A stretch of 19,624 bases of DNA from Bacillota bacterium (GTDB taxonomy: Bacteria; Bacillota; Clostridia; Tissierellales; Sedimentibacteraceae). Numbering within the stretch: position 1 is the stretch's first letter; each line of letters opens with the position of its first letter. The notes beneath the pieces were generated by a model. It had not been told where the DNA came from. It ran no database searches and worked only from the letters and a program-made list of their open reading frames with translations. Both the position numbers and the translations under genes were made by a program. Positions 1 through 8,034 of this stretch are shown one piece after another. The DNA lies in contig JAEZGU010000081.1 in the NCBI GenBank assembly GCA_023416855.1, forward strand, positions 1 through 19,624. The letters run 5' to 3'.

Positions 1-343
1 GTGCAGCACCTGTACCGGTTCCGCCTCCCATACCCGCAGTGATAAATACCATGTCAGCGCCTTCTACTAATTCTGCAATATCCTGTTTATTTTCCTCTGC
101 TGCTTTTTCACCTATTTCAGGCTTAGAACCAGCACCAAGACCGTTAGTTAACTTCTCGCCTATTTGAAATTTCACATCAGCTTTTGATGTGTATAATGCT
201 TGCTTGTCCGTATTTACGCTAATAAATGTCACACCTCTTACACCGGCATCTATCATTCTGTTAACGGCATTATTTCCGCCACCGCCTACACCGATAACCT
301 TAATATTAGCTAATCTTTCTGATGGTTCCTCAAATTGAAACAT
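1..343 (-). CDS. ftsZ: Cell division protein FtsZ, N-terminal part (cut by window edge)
   Basis: FtsZ is the tubulin-like GTPase that polymerises into the cytokinetic ring. Only the first 114 codons are present; the rest lies beyond the left edge. The N-terminus reads MFQFEEPSERLANIKVIGVG. It continues with the glycine-rich GGGGNNAV loop, SVNTD, and the tubulin signature GGGTGTGAA (T4 loop, phosphate binding) right at the edge. The start is well fixed: ATG at 343 is preceded by AGGAGG with a 7-base spacer. The gene follows sbp directly; in Bacillus subtilis ftsA lies between the two, and here it does not. An extended -10 promoter in the 95-bp gap suggests ftsZ can be transcribed on its own as well as by read-through. 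The identification is secure. Confidence 0.98.
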   Translation of the reverse strand, partial: MFQFEEPSERLANIKVIGVGGGGNNAVNRMIDAGVRGVTFISVNTDKQALYTSKADVKFQIGEKLTNGLGAGSKPEIGEKAAEENKQDIAELVEGADMVFITAGMGGGTGTGAA

Positions 344-402
344 ATATTGACCTCCTATGAAAAGGGAAATTTTCTTCAGTATTTTAATATATTATATGAT
401 GT

Positions 403-411
403 ATTATATCA
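403..411 (-). promoter_or_regulatory. Extended -10 promoter for ftsZ
   Basis: On the minus strand the gap between sbp and ftsZ contains TGATATAAT, a perfect -10 hexamer with the TGn extension. It lies about 60 bases upstream of the ftsZ start codon. No good -35 hexamer is seen at 16-18 bases upstream, which is tolerated for extended -10 promoters. No hairpin with a T-run was seen after sbp, so read-through from the upstream operon probably also feeds ftsZ. Confidence 0.55.
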
Positions 412-438
412 TAACCTTAATAAATTTCATACACATTT

Positions 439-792
439 TTAATTAATTTGTTTGTTTTTCTTAAATTTTTCAATTATAACTTCAGTTATATTTTTTATGT
501 TTTTGTAAATATTGTTTCCGAAAGCAAAAACTGCTGCCAAATATATAGGAAGTCCTAATTGCTCCCCAACATATGCTAATAACAATCCAAACAGCAAATC
601 ACTAAATAAATTTACAACACTTTTTAATAATGTCAATTCACCTTTAATGTTATTGTTTAGCATATTAAAAATCGTATTAATGATTGCTAATATGCTTAGT
701 GAAATGTAAACTGCATATTCAGGACTGTATATTAAATTTAAATTCATTCCTGCTATAATGCCAAGAACTACTCCTGCTATAACATAAATCAT
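439..792 (-). CDS. sbp: Small basic protein Sbp (DUF1290 family), membrane protein
   Basis: A 117-residue membrane protein of the DUF1290 family, named sbp (small basic protein) in Bacillus, where it sits just upstream of ftsA-ftsZ. Three to four hydrophobic segments are visible: about residues 2-20, 25-42, 58-78 and 80-92. The tail is Lys-rich (KFKKNKQIN). The family-typical stretch LPIYLAAVFAFGNNIY is present near residues 82-97. The molecular function is not established; the conserved linkage to DUF881 genes and ftsZ suggests a role at the membrane in division or envelope assembly. It starts at ATG 792, 11 bases after the DUF881 stop, with only a weak G-rich ribosome site (AAAGGG...GGGG), so it may be translationally coupled. 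Confidence 0.9.
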   Translation of the reverse strand: MIYVIAGVVLGIIAGMNLNLIYSPEYAVYISLSILAIINTIFNMLNNNIKGELTLLKSVVNLFSDLLFGLLLAYVGEQLGLPIYLAAVFAFGNNIYKNIKNITEVIIEKFKKNKQIN

Positions 793-803
793 ACCCCAAC
801 CCT

Positions 804-1523
804 TTACCTTTCTACACTTGTGGCAAAATTAATCTGATAGTTATCTCCATGAAACTTAGGAATTGTTACATTATAACTCATTCTTGCAACAACTTCCATA
901 CCATACTTATTTTCTAATTCATAAGCATAAGTTCCTTCTTGTGTAACAGCTTCATATAATGCTTCCATGTCACCGACAGCACTTATTAAGAACGGAGCAG
1001 GAACTTTATCACCATTTATACCTAATAATGGTCCTGCACAAACAACTTCAGATATATTAATAATTCTTTTGTTATTAACCGCTATAGCTTCCGCACCGGC
1101 TGCTCTCAAATCATTGATTAATACGGTTATATCAACATCATGAATTATTCTTTTCATTATATCAATATTTTCGTCCTCTATTAAGCTATCAGAAACAGTC
1201 AAATATATCCCTGGGCCTCTAACATCGGTAAATCCGTTATATAGCTTGAGTTTTTCTATCTCTGAATTTATACTTACTATATCGGCTAAATATTGATTAT
1301 TTTCATAGTAATCTAAATGTTTTTTTTGCTCAACTAATTCTTTATTTAAATTTTCAACTACCAACTTCATATTATCAATAGTTTTTTCATATTTATTTAA
1401 GTTTTTTATTACATAAATTGTATTTTCATTTATTTTTGCATCTACACCATTTATTACTGTGAATGATGCAACAAAAACGAGAAGAAACAATAATACATTT
1501 TTTAATTTAATTTGTATAATAAT
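804..1523 (-). CDS. DUF881 family membrane-anchored protein (second copy); non-canonical start proposed
   Basis: A member of the DUF881 family (YlxW/YlxX of Bacillus), encoded between ftsQ and sbp. It has an N-terminal membrane anchor, a coiled coil (about residues 45-80), and a globular extracytoplasmic domain with the family core VRGPGIYLTVSD, a LRAAGAEAIAVN segment and NKRIINISEVVCAGP. The function is unknown. The start is a problem. The only canonical in-frame start is TTG at 1490, which has no ribosome site and cuts off the basic residues before the membrane segment. A strong GGAGG (1532-1536) lies 8 bases before an in-frame ATT at 1523. Starting there gives MIIQIKLKNVLLFLLVFVAS, a proper signal anchor, and a 239-residue protein, the same length as its neighbour. 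The coordinates given assume the ATT start. Confidence 0.8.
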   Translation of the reverse strand: MIIQIKLKNVLLFLLVFVASFTVINGVDAKINENTIYVIKNLNKYEKTIDNMKLVVENLNKELVEQKKHLDYYENNQYLADIVSINSEIEKLKLYNGFTDVRGPGIYLTVSDSLIEDENIDIMKRIIHDVDITVLINDLRAAGAEAIAVNNKRIINISEVVCAGPLLGINGDKVPAPFLISAVGDMEALYEAVTQEGTYAYELENKYGMEVVARMSYNVTIPKFHGDNYQINFATSVER

Positions 1524-1545
1524 CTTAATCTCCTCCGTTTCTTGA

Positions 1546-2265
1546 TTACATATCTATATCTTCTACTATATCTACAGGAACAGCATATTTAAACTCTATT
1601 TCACCTTCATAACGATTTATAAAAATCTCTGGAGAATTTTCAATTTCAACTGTATATCCAATATTTCCAAGCTGAGTCACAATACCTCCAACAAAGTTTA
1701 GAGATGCCTCAATAGTTCTTGAAAATCCTATGGCCTTAATTTCTAACGGCAATACCATGGCAACACCATTAATGTTGATATGATCTAACACCGGTACAAT
1801 CTCAGTATAATTAGTATATCTTTGACCATTAATGGAAATAGCTTCAACACCTGCGTTATTTAAATAGCTTATTAACGCAAGAATATATGGATGACTGTAA
1901 GCTAAACTAACATATGAGTTAGGATCAGCGTCAATAGTTATAATTGTTCCTGGCCCTTTAACATCATAATAGCCTGATAAAACCATCTGTTTTTTCAACT
2001 CTTCCTTAAGTCTTTCAAGCTCTGCTTCTTTTTTTATATATGCTTCTTCATTTTCCTTTGAAGCTTCTTTCAACTGATCTATTTCTTCCCTAAGCTTGTT
2101 TTTTTGAATAGTTAATTCAGCAAGCTCATTATTTAAATCTGCTGCCTTATTTTGAGGGGTTTCATTTCCTAATATATTGCTTGTTGTGTTGATTTGAGTC
2201 ATCAATACAATGCCCAATAATATACTTATAATAAACAACATTACTTTCTGCCAAAGTTTACTCAT
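1546..2265 (-). CDS. DUF881 family membrane-anchored protein (first copy)
   Basis: A 239-residue DUF881 protein, paralogous to the next gene downstream. It has a short basic N-terminus, a membrane anchor (about residues 7-23), a long charged coiled coil (about residues 40-92, rich in E, K and L), and an external domain with VKGPGTIITIDAD, LNNAGVEAISING and YTNYTEIVPV. In B. subtilis the equivalents ylxW and ylxX also occur as a tandem pair between divIB and sbp. No enzyme activity is known; the coiled coil and location suggest a scaffold role near the divisome, but this is inference. ATG at 2265 overlaps the ftsQ stop by 8 bases (ATGAGTAA), so translational coupling is likely. Confidence 0.88.
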   Translation of the reverse strand: MSKLWQKVMLFIISILLGIVLMTQINTTSNILGNETPQNKAADLNNELAELTIQKNKLREEIDQLKEASKENEEAYIKKEAELERLKEELKKQMVLSGYYDVKGPGTIITIDADPNSYVSLAYSHPYILALISYLNNAGVEAISINGQRYTNYTEIVPVLDHININGVAMVLPLEIKAIGFSRTIEASLNFVGGIVTQLGNIGYTVEIENSPEIFINRYEGEIEFKYAVPVDIVEDIDM

Positions 2266-3058
2266 TATATTCCTCCATATTAAAGTCCTCTACATATACA
2301 GGACTATCCCCCTTGGTAAAATCTATTAGTCCGTTGAAAACCGGTAAATTATTATTTAATCTTTCATTAATAATTTTCATGGCAAATACAGCCTGATATT
2401 TTATATCTTCATTAAGCTTCATTTTAATAAATGTGCCATATTTAGTTTTCAATAATACACTATTATCCTTATCAACCCATAACGATGTTATTGTTTCAGA
2501 ATCAAACTCACTTTCTATGTAATCAATTGCATCAAAAATGCTTTTAACATTATCAATATCGGCAAATTTTATCTCTTCATCTACATTGTATAATACATCA
2601 GTTAAACTTTCAATAGTTTTTAATTCATTAATAATTGTATCAGTTCTTAGTACTATGCCATGTTTATCTATTATAACATAATTATTATTGTAGTATATCT
2701 GATATTTTTCCTGTCTTTCAGTTATAAGTATATATATTTTATTAGGAAGCTCGTACACAACTCTAGCATCTTCCACATATACCTGTTGCAAAAGTTTCTC
2801 TTTCACATCATTTCTGTTTACGCTGAACAACTTATCACCTATTACTATCTCTGATTTATCTAATATTAATTGATCGTCATACGTAGCATTCCCATCAATT
2901 TTAACTTCTGTAATATTGAAATAATCAGTCTCAAAATAAACATAATAAATGCAAAAAACAACAATAACAGCAGCTGTTACAAAAGCTGCTGTACTGACAA
3001 ATAGTTTCCTAAACCTTCTTTTTTTCTTCCGTTTTTTTATAGGTTTTTCTTTTGCCAT
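2258..3058 (-). CDS. ftsQ: Cell division protein FtsQ/DivIB
   Basis: The bitopic divisome protein FtsQ (DivIB), which forms a complex with FtsL and FtsB/DivIC and regulates septal wall synthesis. Its 266 residues comprise a strongly basic cytoplasmic tail (KKRKKKRRFRK, residues 8-18), one membrane segment (about 20-42), a POTRA domain beginning near FNITEVKIDGNATYDD (47-62), and the beta domain including the LPNKIYILITERQ segment and YVIIDKHGIVL. This domain order is diagnostic of the family although sequence identity is usually low. The gene starts at ATG 3058, preceded by AAGGA, 16 bases after murA. Its stop overlaps the start of the first DUF881 gene. Confidence 0.93.
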   Translation of the reverse strand: MAKEKPIKKRKKKRRFRKLFVSTAAFVTAAVIVVFCIYYVYFETDYFNITEVKIDGNATYDDQLILDKSEIVIGDKLFSVNRNDVKEKLLQQVYVEDARVVYELPNKIYILITERQEKYQIYYNNNYVIIDKHGIVLRTDTIINELKTIESLTDVLYNVDEEIKFADIDNVKSIFDAIDYIESEFDSETITSLWVDKDNSVLLKTKYGTFIKMKLNEDIKYQAVFAMKIINERLNNNLPVFNGLIDFTKGDSPVYVEDFNMEEYNE

Positions 3059-3074
3059 TACATTTCCTTTTATT

Positions 3075-4331
3075 TTATACTTCTGTTATTATTACACCTA
3101 AATTTTGCAATTTTGAAACAAATTTCTCATATCCTCTGTTTATATGATAAATATTATTAATTTTCGTTGTTCCTTCAGCACCTAATGCTGCAATAACCAA
3201 AGCAGCGCCACCTCGCAAATCCCTTGCATCCACTTCAGCACCGGTTAATCTATCTACGCCTTCAATAATAGCAACTCTTCCTACCGTAGTTATATTTGCT
3301 CCCATTTTTTGAAGCTCAGGTACATGCTTAAATCTGCTGTCAAAAACAGTTTCTTCAATAATTGTTAAGCCATTAGCGGTTGCCATTGAAGCCATAAACT
3401 GCGCTTGCATATCAGTTGGAAAACCTGGATATGGCTGAGTAGTTACTTTTTCTATTGCATTTAATCTACCTTTATTTTGAATAACAATTGTACCAAATGT
3501 TTCTCTTATTTCACAACCAGCATCTTCATAAATTGAGGTTATTGACTTAAAGTGATTTTTTTCAATGTTTCTTATGTAGATTTTGCTCTTCATCGATGCA
3601 GCCGCACTCAAATAAGTTCCTGCCTCAATACGGTCGGACATAATCTTATATTCAACAGTTTCAGTACTTTCAACTTTTTTTCCTTCTATAGTAATAACAC
3701 CTGTACCTGCACCACTTACATCATATCCGCAGGTATTCAGAAAATTCTGCAAATCAATAATTTCCGGTTCTCTTGCCGGATTGTAAATTATTGTTTTTCC
3801 ATTGACACCTACTGCAAATAGCATTATATTTTCAGTAGCACCTACACTTGGATAATCAAGTGAAATTTCAATGCTTTCCGGTTCCTTAACACTACCTAAC
3901 AACAAACCGTTTTTTTCAATAATTTCAACACCTAATTTTCTTAATCCCTTTAAATGAAGATCAATTGGTCTAAGCCCAATTTCACAACCACCGGGATATG
4001 CAATTTCAACGCTGCCTGTCCTTTGAAGCACAGCACCCATTAAAATTATAGATGATCTTATTTTCCTTACAAGTTTCTCAGGAACCTTGTAGGTATTAAG
4101 GCCTCTAGTATCGATTAATGCAACACCACTGTCATACTGAATCTTACATCCCATGGTGTTAAGTATTTCAAACATATCCTTTACATCTTCTATATCAGGT
4201 ATATTCTCAAGAATATATTCCCTTGGGGATATAACTGTACTTGCAATAATTGGAAGAGCAGCATTTTTTGATCCACCAATATCAACTATACCCTCTAAGC
4301 TGTTACTTCCTTGAATAATAAAACTTCCCAT
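3075..4331 (-). CDS. murA: UDP-N-acetylglucosamine 1-carboxyvinyltransferase MurA
   Basis: MurA transfers enolpyruvate from PEP to UDP-GlcNAc, the first committed step of peptidoglycan precursor synthesis, in the cytoplasm. The 418-residue protein has the substrate lysine in GGSKNAALP (Lys22), RSSIILMG (92-99), and the catalytic loop PGGCEIGLRPIDLH with Cys116. Cys116 is the residue alkylated by fosfomycin, so sensitivity of this enzyme is expected. I chose the ATG at 4331 (MGSFIIQG) because GGAGGG lies 6 bases before it and it matches the family N-terminus; an upstream in-frame ATG at 4361 adds ten unlikely residues. In B. subtilis this slot between murG and divIB holds murB; here murA occupies it. 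Firmicutes often carry a second MurA elsewhere. Confidence 0.97.
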   Translation of the reverse strand: MGSFIIQGSNSLEGIVDIGGSKNAALPIIASTVISPREYILENIPDIEDVKDMFEILNTMGCKIQYDSGVALIDTRGLNTYKVPEKLVRKIRSSIILMGAVLQRTGSVEIAYPGGCEIGLRPIDLHLKGLRKLGVEIIEKNGLLLGSVKEPESIEISLDYPSVGATENIMLFAVGVNGKTIIYNPAREPEIIDLQNFLNTCGYDVSGAGTGVITIEGKKVESTETVEYKIMSDRIEAGTYLSAAASMKSKIYIRNIEKNHFKSITSIYEDAGCEIRETFGTIVIQNKGRLNAIEKVTTQPYPGFPTDMQAQFMASMATANGLTIIEETVFDSRFKHVPELQKMGANITTVGRVAIIEGVDRLTGAEVDARDLRGGAALVIAALGAEGTTKINNIYHINRGYEKFVSKLQNLGVIITEV

Positions 4332-4384
4332 CTTTATCCCTCCGCAACAAGTTAATAACATAATATATGTTATGCAAAGATTAA

Positions 4385-5515
4385 TTACTTGTTACTTTTG
4401 GAATACCCGCAAACTAAGTTTACCATAGCTTCATAGAATTTATTCTCCACATCAACATTTCCCATTCTTTTAGAATTTAAAGCCATAGTTTTGAGTAAGT
4501 TTTTATTTTCAAGAATATCTTCAATTGCAGTAATTAACATATCGCCAGACAAATCTTTTTCTAAAATTACTTTTGCAGCACCTTCTTTTTCCAATGCCCT
4601 TGCATTGTATTCCTGATGGTTTTCGGCTGTATATGTTTTAGGTATCAAAATAGACGGTACTCCTAAAACTGTAATTTCAGCTATTGTTATTGCTCCTGCA
4701 CTTCCAACCACTATGTCAGCGCCGGATAATGCAGTTGCTGCATCATACATATAATCCTTAATTTCAATATTTTTCTCTGTTACTATTTTTTCATCTTTAA
4801 TTTTATCTATAAAATTACTATATAATTTTTTACCTGTCACATGAATTATTCTTATACCTTGTTGACCGTTATATTTTTTTATGACATCAATAATTGCTTC
4901 ATTTAAGCTTATCTGTCCGCCACTTCCACCAAAGGAATAAATTAGTATATCATCTGATTTTAAATTAAGCTTAGTTCTTGATTTTCTTCTGTCAGCATTT
5001 AAAATATCTTTTCTCACAGGATTGCCTATTAATATTAGCTTCTCCCTATATTTCTCCGGAAAATACTTTTCTGCCTCAGTAAAGCTTATTGCTATTACAT
5101 CAACAACCTTGGCAAGCATTTTGTTTGTAATTCCTGGAAACACATTTTGTTCATGAATAATTGTAGGTATTTTTTTTAAACTTGCTGCCAATACTACGGG
5201 ACCGCATACGTAACCACCTGTCCCAACTACTATATCTGGTTTAAACTCACTAATAATCCTGCTTGCTTCCATAACTCCCTTTGCAGAAGCAAAAATAGTT
5301 TTTACATTTTCTATGCTTATTTTTCTGCGTAGAAATTTTGCAGTTACATATTTAAAATTAAACCCTTCCTTAGGAACCAACTCACTTTCAAGACCTGTCT
5401 CAGTTCCCACATACAAAATTTCATTAGACGGATCTTGTTGTCTAACTTTTTGTGCTATTGCTAATGCAGGATTGATGTGTCCGCCTGTTCCTCCGCCTGT
5501 AATAAGTACTCTCAT
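4385..5515 (-). CDS. murG: MurG, UDP-GlcNAc:lipid I GlcNAc transferase
   Basis: MurG adds GlcNAc to lipid I to form lipid II at the inner face of the membrane. It is a two-domain GT-B glycosyltransferase of 376 residues. Visible motifs are the N-terminal glycine loop GGGTGGHINPALAIA (7-21), IHEQNVFPGITNKMLAK (acceptor/membrane side), the donor-site loop FGGSGGQISLNEAI, and the C-terminal AGAITIAEITVLG...ILIPKTYTAENHQEYNA. The usual SRAGA/CRSGA arginine appears to be replaced: the sequence reads VVGSAGAIT. The ATG lies one base after the spoVE stop, and its AGGAG site lies inside the last codons of spoVE, so the two genes are tightly coupled. Confidence 0.97.
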   Translation of the reverse strand: MRVLITGGGTGGHINPALAIAQKVRQQDPSNEILYVGTETGLESELVPKEGFNFKYVTAKFLRRKISIENVKTIFASAKGVMEASRIISEFKPDIVVGTGGYVCGPVVLAASLKKIPTIIHEQNVFPGITNKMLAKVVDVIAISFTEAEKYFPEKYREKLILIGNPVRKDILNADRRKSRTKLNLKSDDILIYSFGGSGGQISLNEAIIDVIKKYNGQQGIRIIHVTGKKLYSNFIDKIKDEKIVTEKNIEIKDYMYDAATALSGADIVVGSAGAITIAEITVLGVPSILIPKTYTAENHQEYNARALEKEGAAKVILEKDLSGDMLITAIEDILENKNLLKTMALNSKRMGNVDVENKFYEAMVNLVCGYSKSNK

Positions 5516-5516
5516 A

Positions 5517-6641
5517 TTAGCTCCTATATGTATTGGAATATTTTGAAATATTTAATAATATTCCCATTGATAACAATAAAAACAACAAAGAAGATCCTCC
5601 TGCGCTGATAAAAGGCAGAGCCCTTCCTGTTGGTGGCATTGACGATGTTGCAACTGCCACATGTATCAAAAACTGTATTAACACCAAGGTTGTCATTCCA
5701 AGAGCTACCTGACTTCCAAAAAAGTCCTCGGTGTTCATTGAAATTCTTAACCCTCTCCATGCAAAAACAACAAAACCAAGAATTACAAAAACACATCCTA
5801 TAAAACCAAGTTCTTCACCTATAATTGAAAAAATAAAGTCATTGTATGCTTCAGGAAGATGAAAGAACTTTTGTCTGCTTTGACCAATACCCATTCCAAA
5901 CAATCCTCCGGTACCTAAAGCAAGAAGAGATTGAATTATCTGATAACCTTCAGCCAATGGATATTTAAACGGATCAAAAAATACAATAACTCTTGTCATT
6001 CTGTAAGGCTCCATAGCAATTAAAACAAATACACCTGCCACCGCTAATAAAACTAATACAAACAAATGAAATATTTTAGCTCCGGCACAAAAGAACATTA
6101 CCATCAATGTTCCTCCCAAAATAATTGCGGTGCTTAAGTCATCCTGTATAGCTATAAGTAAACAAAAAAATCCAATTAATAGCATGGAAGGAAAAAAACC
6201 TTTTGTGAGTGAACTTATATTTTTTCTGTTTTTATCAAAATAATAAGCCATATATAAAACTCCACCTATTTTTATTATTTCTGAAGGCTGGAGTGAAATA
6301 CCACCTATATTAATCCACCGCTGCGCACCATTGGATGCAATACCCATTACTACTGTTAATAGAGCGAAGCCTATACATGACATTAAAATGACCTTATTAA
6401 ATTTTGCATAAATTTTATAAGGAATATTTGCAATAAAAATCATTCCAACAAAGCCGGCAATAGCTGCAATGACCTGCTTCTTAAGAAAATAAAAAGGGTC
6501 TTTGTTGAATTTGTAATAACCATCAGGATAACTTGAACTATAAACCATTAAAAAACCAAATAGTACCAATACTACAACAATAAAAACCAAGACCCAGTCA
6601 ATGGTAGTTTTTCTATTTTGTTTTTGTACCGTTCCCTCCAT
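5517..6641 (-). CDS. ftsW: SEDS-family peptidoglycan glycosyltransferase SpoVE/FtsW
   Basis: A polytopic SEDS protein (374 residues, about 10 membrane segments) that polymerises lipid II at the septum together with a class B PBP. Family signatures are present: LFGFLMVYSSS near the first helix, QRWINIGGISLQPSEIIK (about 107-124), LPEAYNDFIFSIIGEELGF in the large external loop, and the C-terminal PFISAGGSSLL. Position between murD and murG matches spoVE of B. subtilis and ftsW of other bacteria; the two cannot be separated from sequence alone. The ATG at 6641 lies inside the end of murD (29-bp overlap), with GAGAGGG upstream as ribosome site. A GGAGGG directly follows the ATG but leads to no canonical start. 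Confidence 0.95.
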   Translation of the reverse strand: MEGTVQKQNRKTTIDWVLVFIVVVLVLFGFLMVYSSSYPDGYYKFNKDPFYFLKKQVIAAIAGFVGMIFIANIPYKIYAKFNKVILMSCIGFALLTVVMGIASNGAQRWINIGGISLQPSEIIKIGGVLYMAYYFDKNRKNISSLTKGFFPSMLLIGFFCLLIAIQDDLSTAIILGGTLMVMFFCAGAKIFHLFVLVLLAVAGVFVLIAMEPYRMTRVIVFFDPFKYPLAEGYQIIQSLLALGTGGLFGMGIGQSRQKFFHLPEAYNDFIFSIIGEELGFIGCVFVILGFVVFAWRGLRISMNTEDFFGSQVALGMTTLVLIQFLIHVAVATSSMPPTGRALPFISAGGSSLLFLLLSMGILLNISKYSNTYRS

Positions 6642-7989
6642 AATAGTTTACCCTCTCTTTAAAATCTCTGCCTCTAACTTCATAATTAGGATACATGCCC
6701 CAGCTTGCGCATGCGGGAGAAAGCACAACATTGTCCCCCGTACTGCTTATTTCAAAGCATTTTTTTACAGCTTCATCCATGTTTTCAACTCTGTATATAT
6801 TTGTAAAATTATACTTCCTTGCAGTTGTTTCAATTTTGTCAGCTGTTTGACCAAGAAGTACTAAGGCTTTTACCTTACCATCAAAGCTTTTGATAAACTC
6901 ATCATAGGATGAATTTTTATCATAGCCACCGGCTATTAAAACAATTGGTTTTTCAATACCTTCAACAGCTTTTATTGAGGCATCAGGATTTGTTCCCTTA
7001 GAGTCATTATAAAATTTTACGCCGTTATACTCACCGCAAAATTCTAACCTATGCTCAACGCCCTTAAAATTCTTTAGTACATAAGCAATTGTTTCATAAT
7101 TTATACCTAATGCAATAGCAGCACCTGCTGCACACATTGCATTTTCTAAATTGTGTTTTCCCGGAATAAATATTTCATCTATATTTATTATAAACTCAAT
7201 TATTCCATCATGCTTATAAACCATTTTTCCTTTATGAGTATATATGCCATCTTCTAATATGCGTTCAGAGCTAAAAAATATTTTTTTAGCTTTAATTTTA
7301 TCAGTGAATCCAACAATAATCTCATCTTCATAATTTAGTATTGCGAAATCTTTTTCATCTTGATTTATAACATTTTGAAATTTAGCATCTATATAGTTTT
7401 CATATGTATGATGATAATCAATATGATCCGGGGTTATATTTGTTATCACAGAAATATGAGGTTTATAGCAACAAGTTCCGGCAAGCTGAAAGCTGCTAAC
7501 CTCAGCAACAATTATGTCGTCTTTTTTTGAATTAATAGCGTCGTAAAACATACCATAACCAATATTGCCGGTTAATTTGTAATTTTTCTTGCTTTCTTTA
7601 ACAATTTCTCCTATTAACGTAGTTGTTGTTGTTTTTCCGTTTGTACCCGTTATAGACACAATAGTAGCGTCAGTAACCATAAAAGCTGCTTCAATATCAC
7701 TTATCACATTTATATTTTTTTCTATGAGCTTTTTAATTATAGGGACTTCGTATTTAATGCCCGGACTTTTTATTGCCAAATCAAGTATATTAAAATTTAT
7801 TTTATTTATTTCATCATTACCAAAAAAATAAGTAACGCCCAAATCTTTAATTTCTTCTATCTTTTCAGTGCAGTTTTCTTTTGGTGATTCATCATATGCA
7901 AATATATTTGAACCCAATTTTTTTAGACCTTTAATGCACGCTATACCTGAAACACCAAGACCAACGACTAAAATATTTTTATTTTTCAT
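6613..7989 (-). CDS. murD: MurD, UDP-MurNAc-L-alanine:D-glutamate ligase
   Basis: MurD adds D-glutamate to UDP-MurNAc-L-Ala in the cytoplasm. It is a three-domain Mur ligase of 458 residues. Domain 1 carries the nucleotide-sugar Rossmann fold (NILVVGLGVSGIA, 4-16). The central ATPase domain has the P-loop GTNGKTTTTT (115-124), VAEVSSFQL and NITPDHIDYH. The C-terminal domain begins near VEHRLEFCGEYNGVKFYNDS and contains NDSKGTNPDA, the IAGGYDKN segment and the family end motif SPACASWGMYPNYEVRGRDF. The ATG is preceded by AGAGAGG. The gene follows mraY after 45 bases and its 3' end overlaps spoVE. The identification is secure. Confidence 0.97.
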   Translation of the reverse strand: MKNKNILVVGLGVSGIACIKGLKKLGSNIFAYDESPKENCTEKIEEIKDLGVTYFFGNDEINKINFNILDLAIKSPGIKYEVPIIKKLIEKNINVISDIEAAFMVTDATIVSITGTNGKTTTTTLIGEIVKESKKNYKLTGNIGYGMFYDAINSKKDDIIVAEVSSFQLAGTCCYKPHISVITNITPDHIDYHHTYENYIDAKFQNVINQDEKDFAILNYEDEIIVGFTDKIKAKKIFFSSERILEDGIYTHKGKMVYKHDGIIEFIINIDEIFIPGKHNLENAMCAAGAAIALGINYETIAYVLKNFKGVEHRLEFCGEYNGVKFYNDSKGTNPDASIKAVEGIEKPIVLIAGGYDKNSSYDEFIKSFDGKVKALVLLGQTADKIETTARKYNFTNIYRVENMDEAVKKCFEISSTGDNVVLSPACASWGMYPNYEVRGRDFKERVNYYGGNGTKTK

Positions 7990-8034
7990 TCTATACCTCT
8001 CTATCCTAAAAAGCCCATTAATATTGTATGTAGC

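Noticed and set aside
4332..4361. Upstream ATG adding ten residues to MurA
   Set aside because: It lies ahead of the GGAGGG site that serves the ATG at 4331, and the extra residues do not belong to the family N-terminus.
5524..5796. 90-codon minus-strand frame inside spoVE
   Set aside because: It is an out-of-frame, Cys/Phe-rich shadow of the SEDS gene, with no features of its own.
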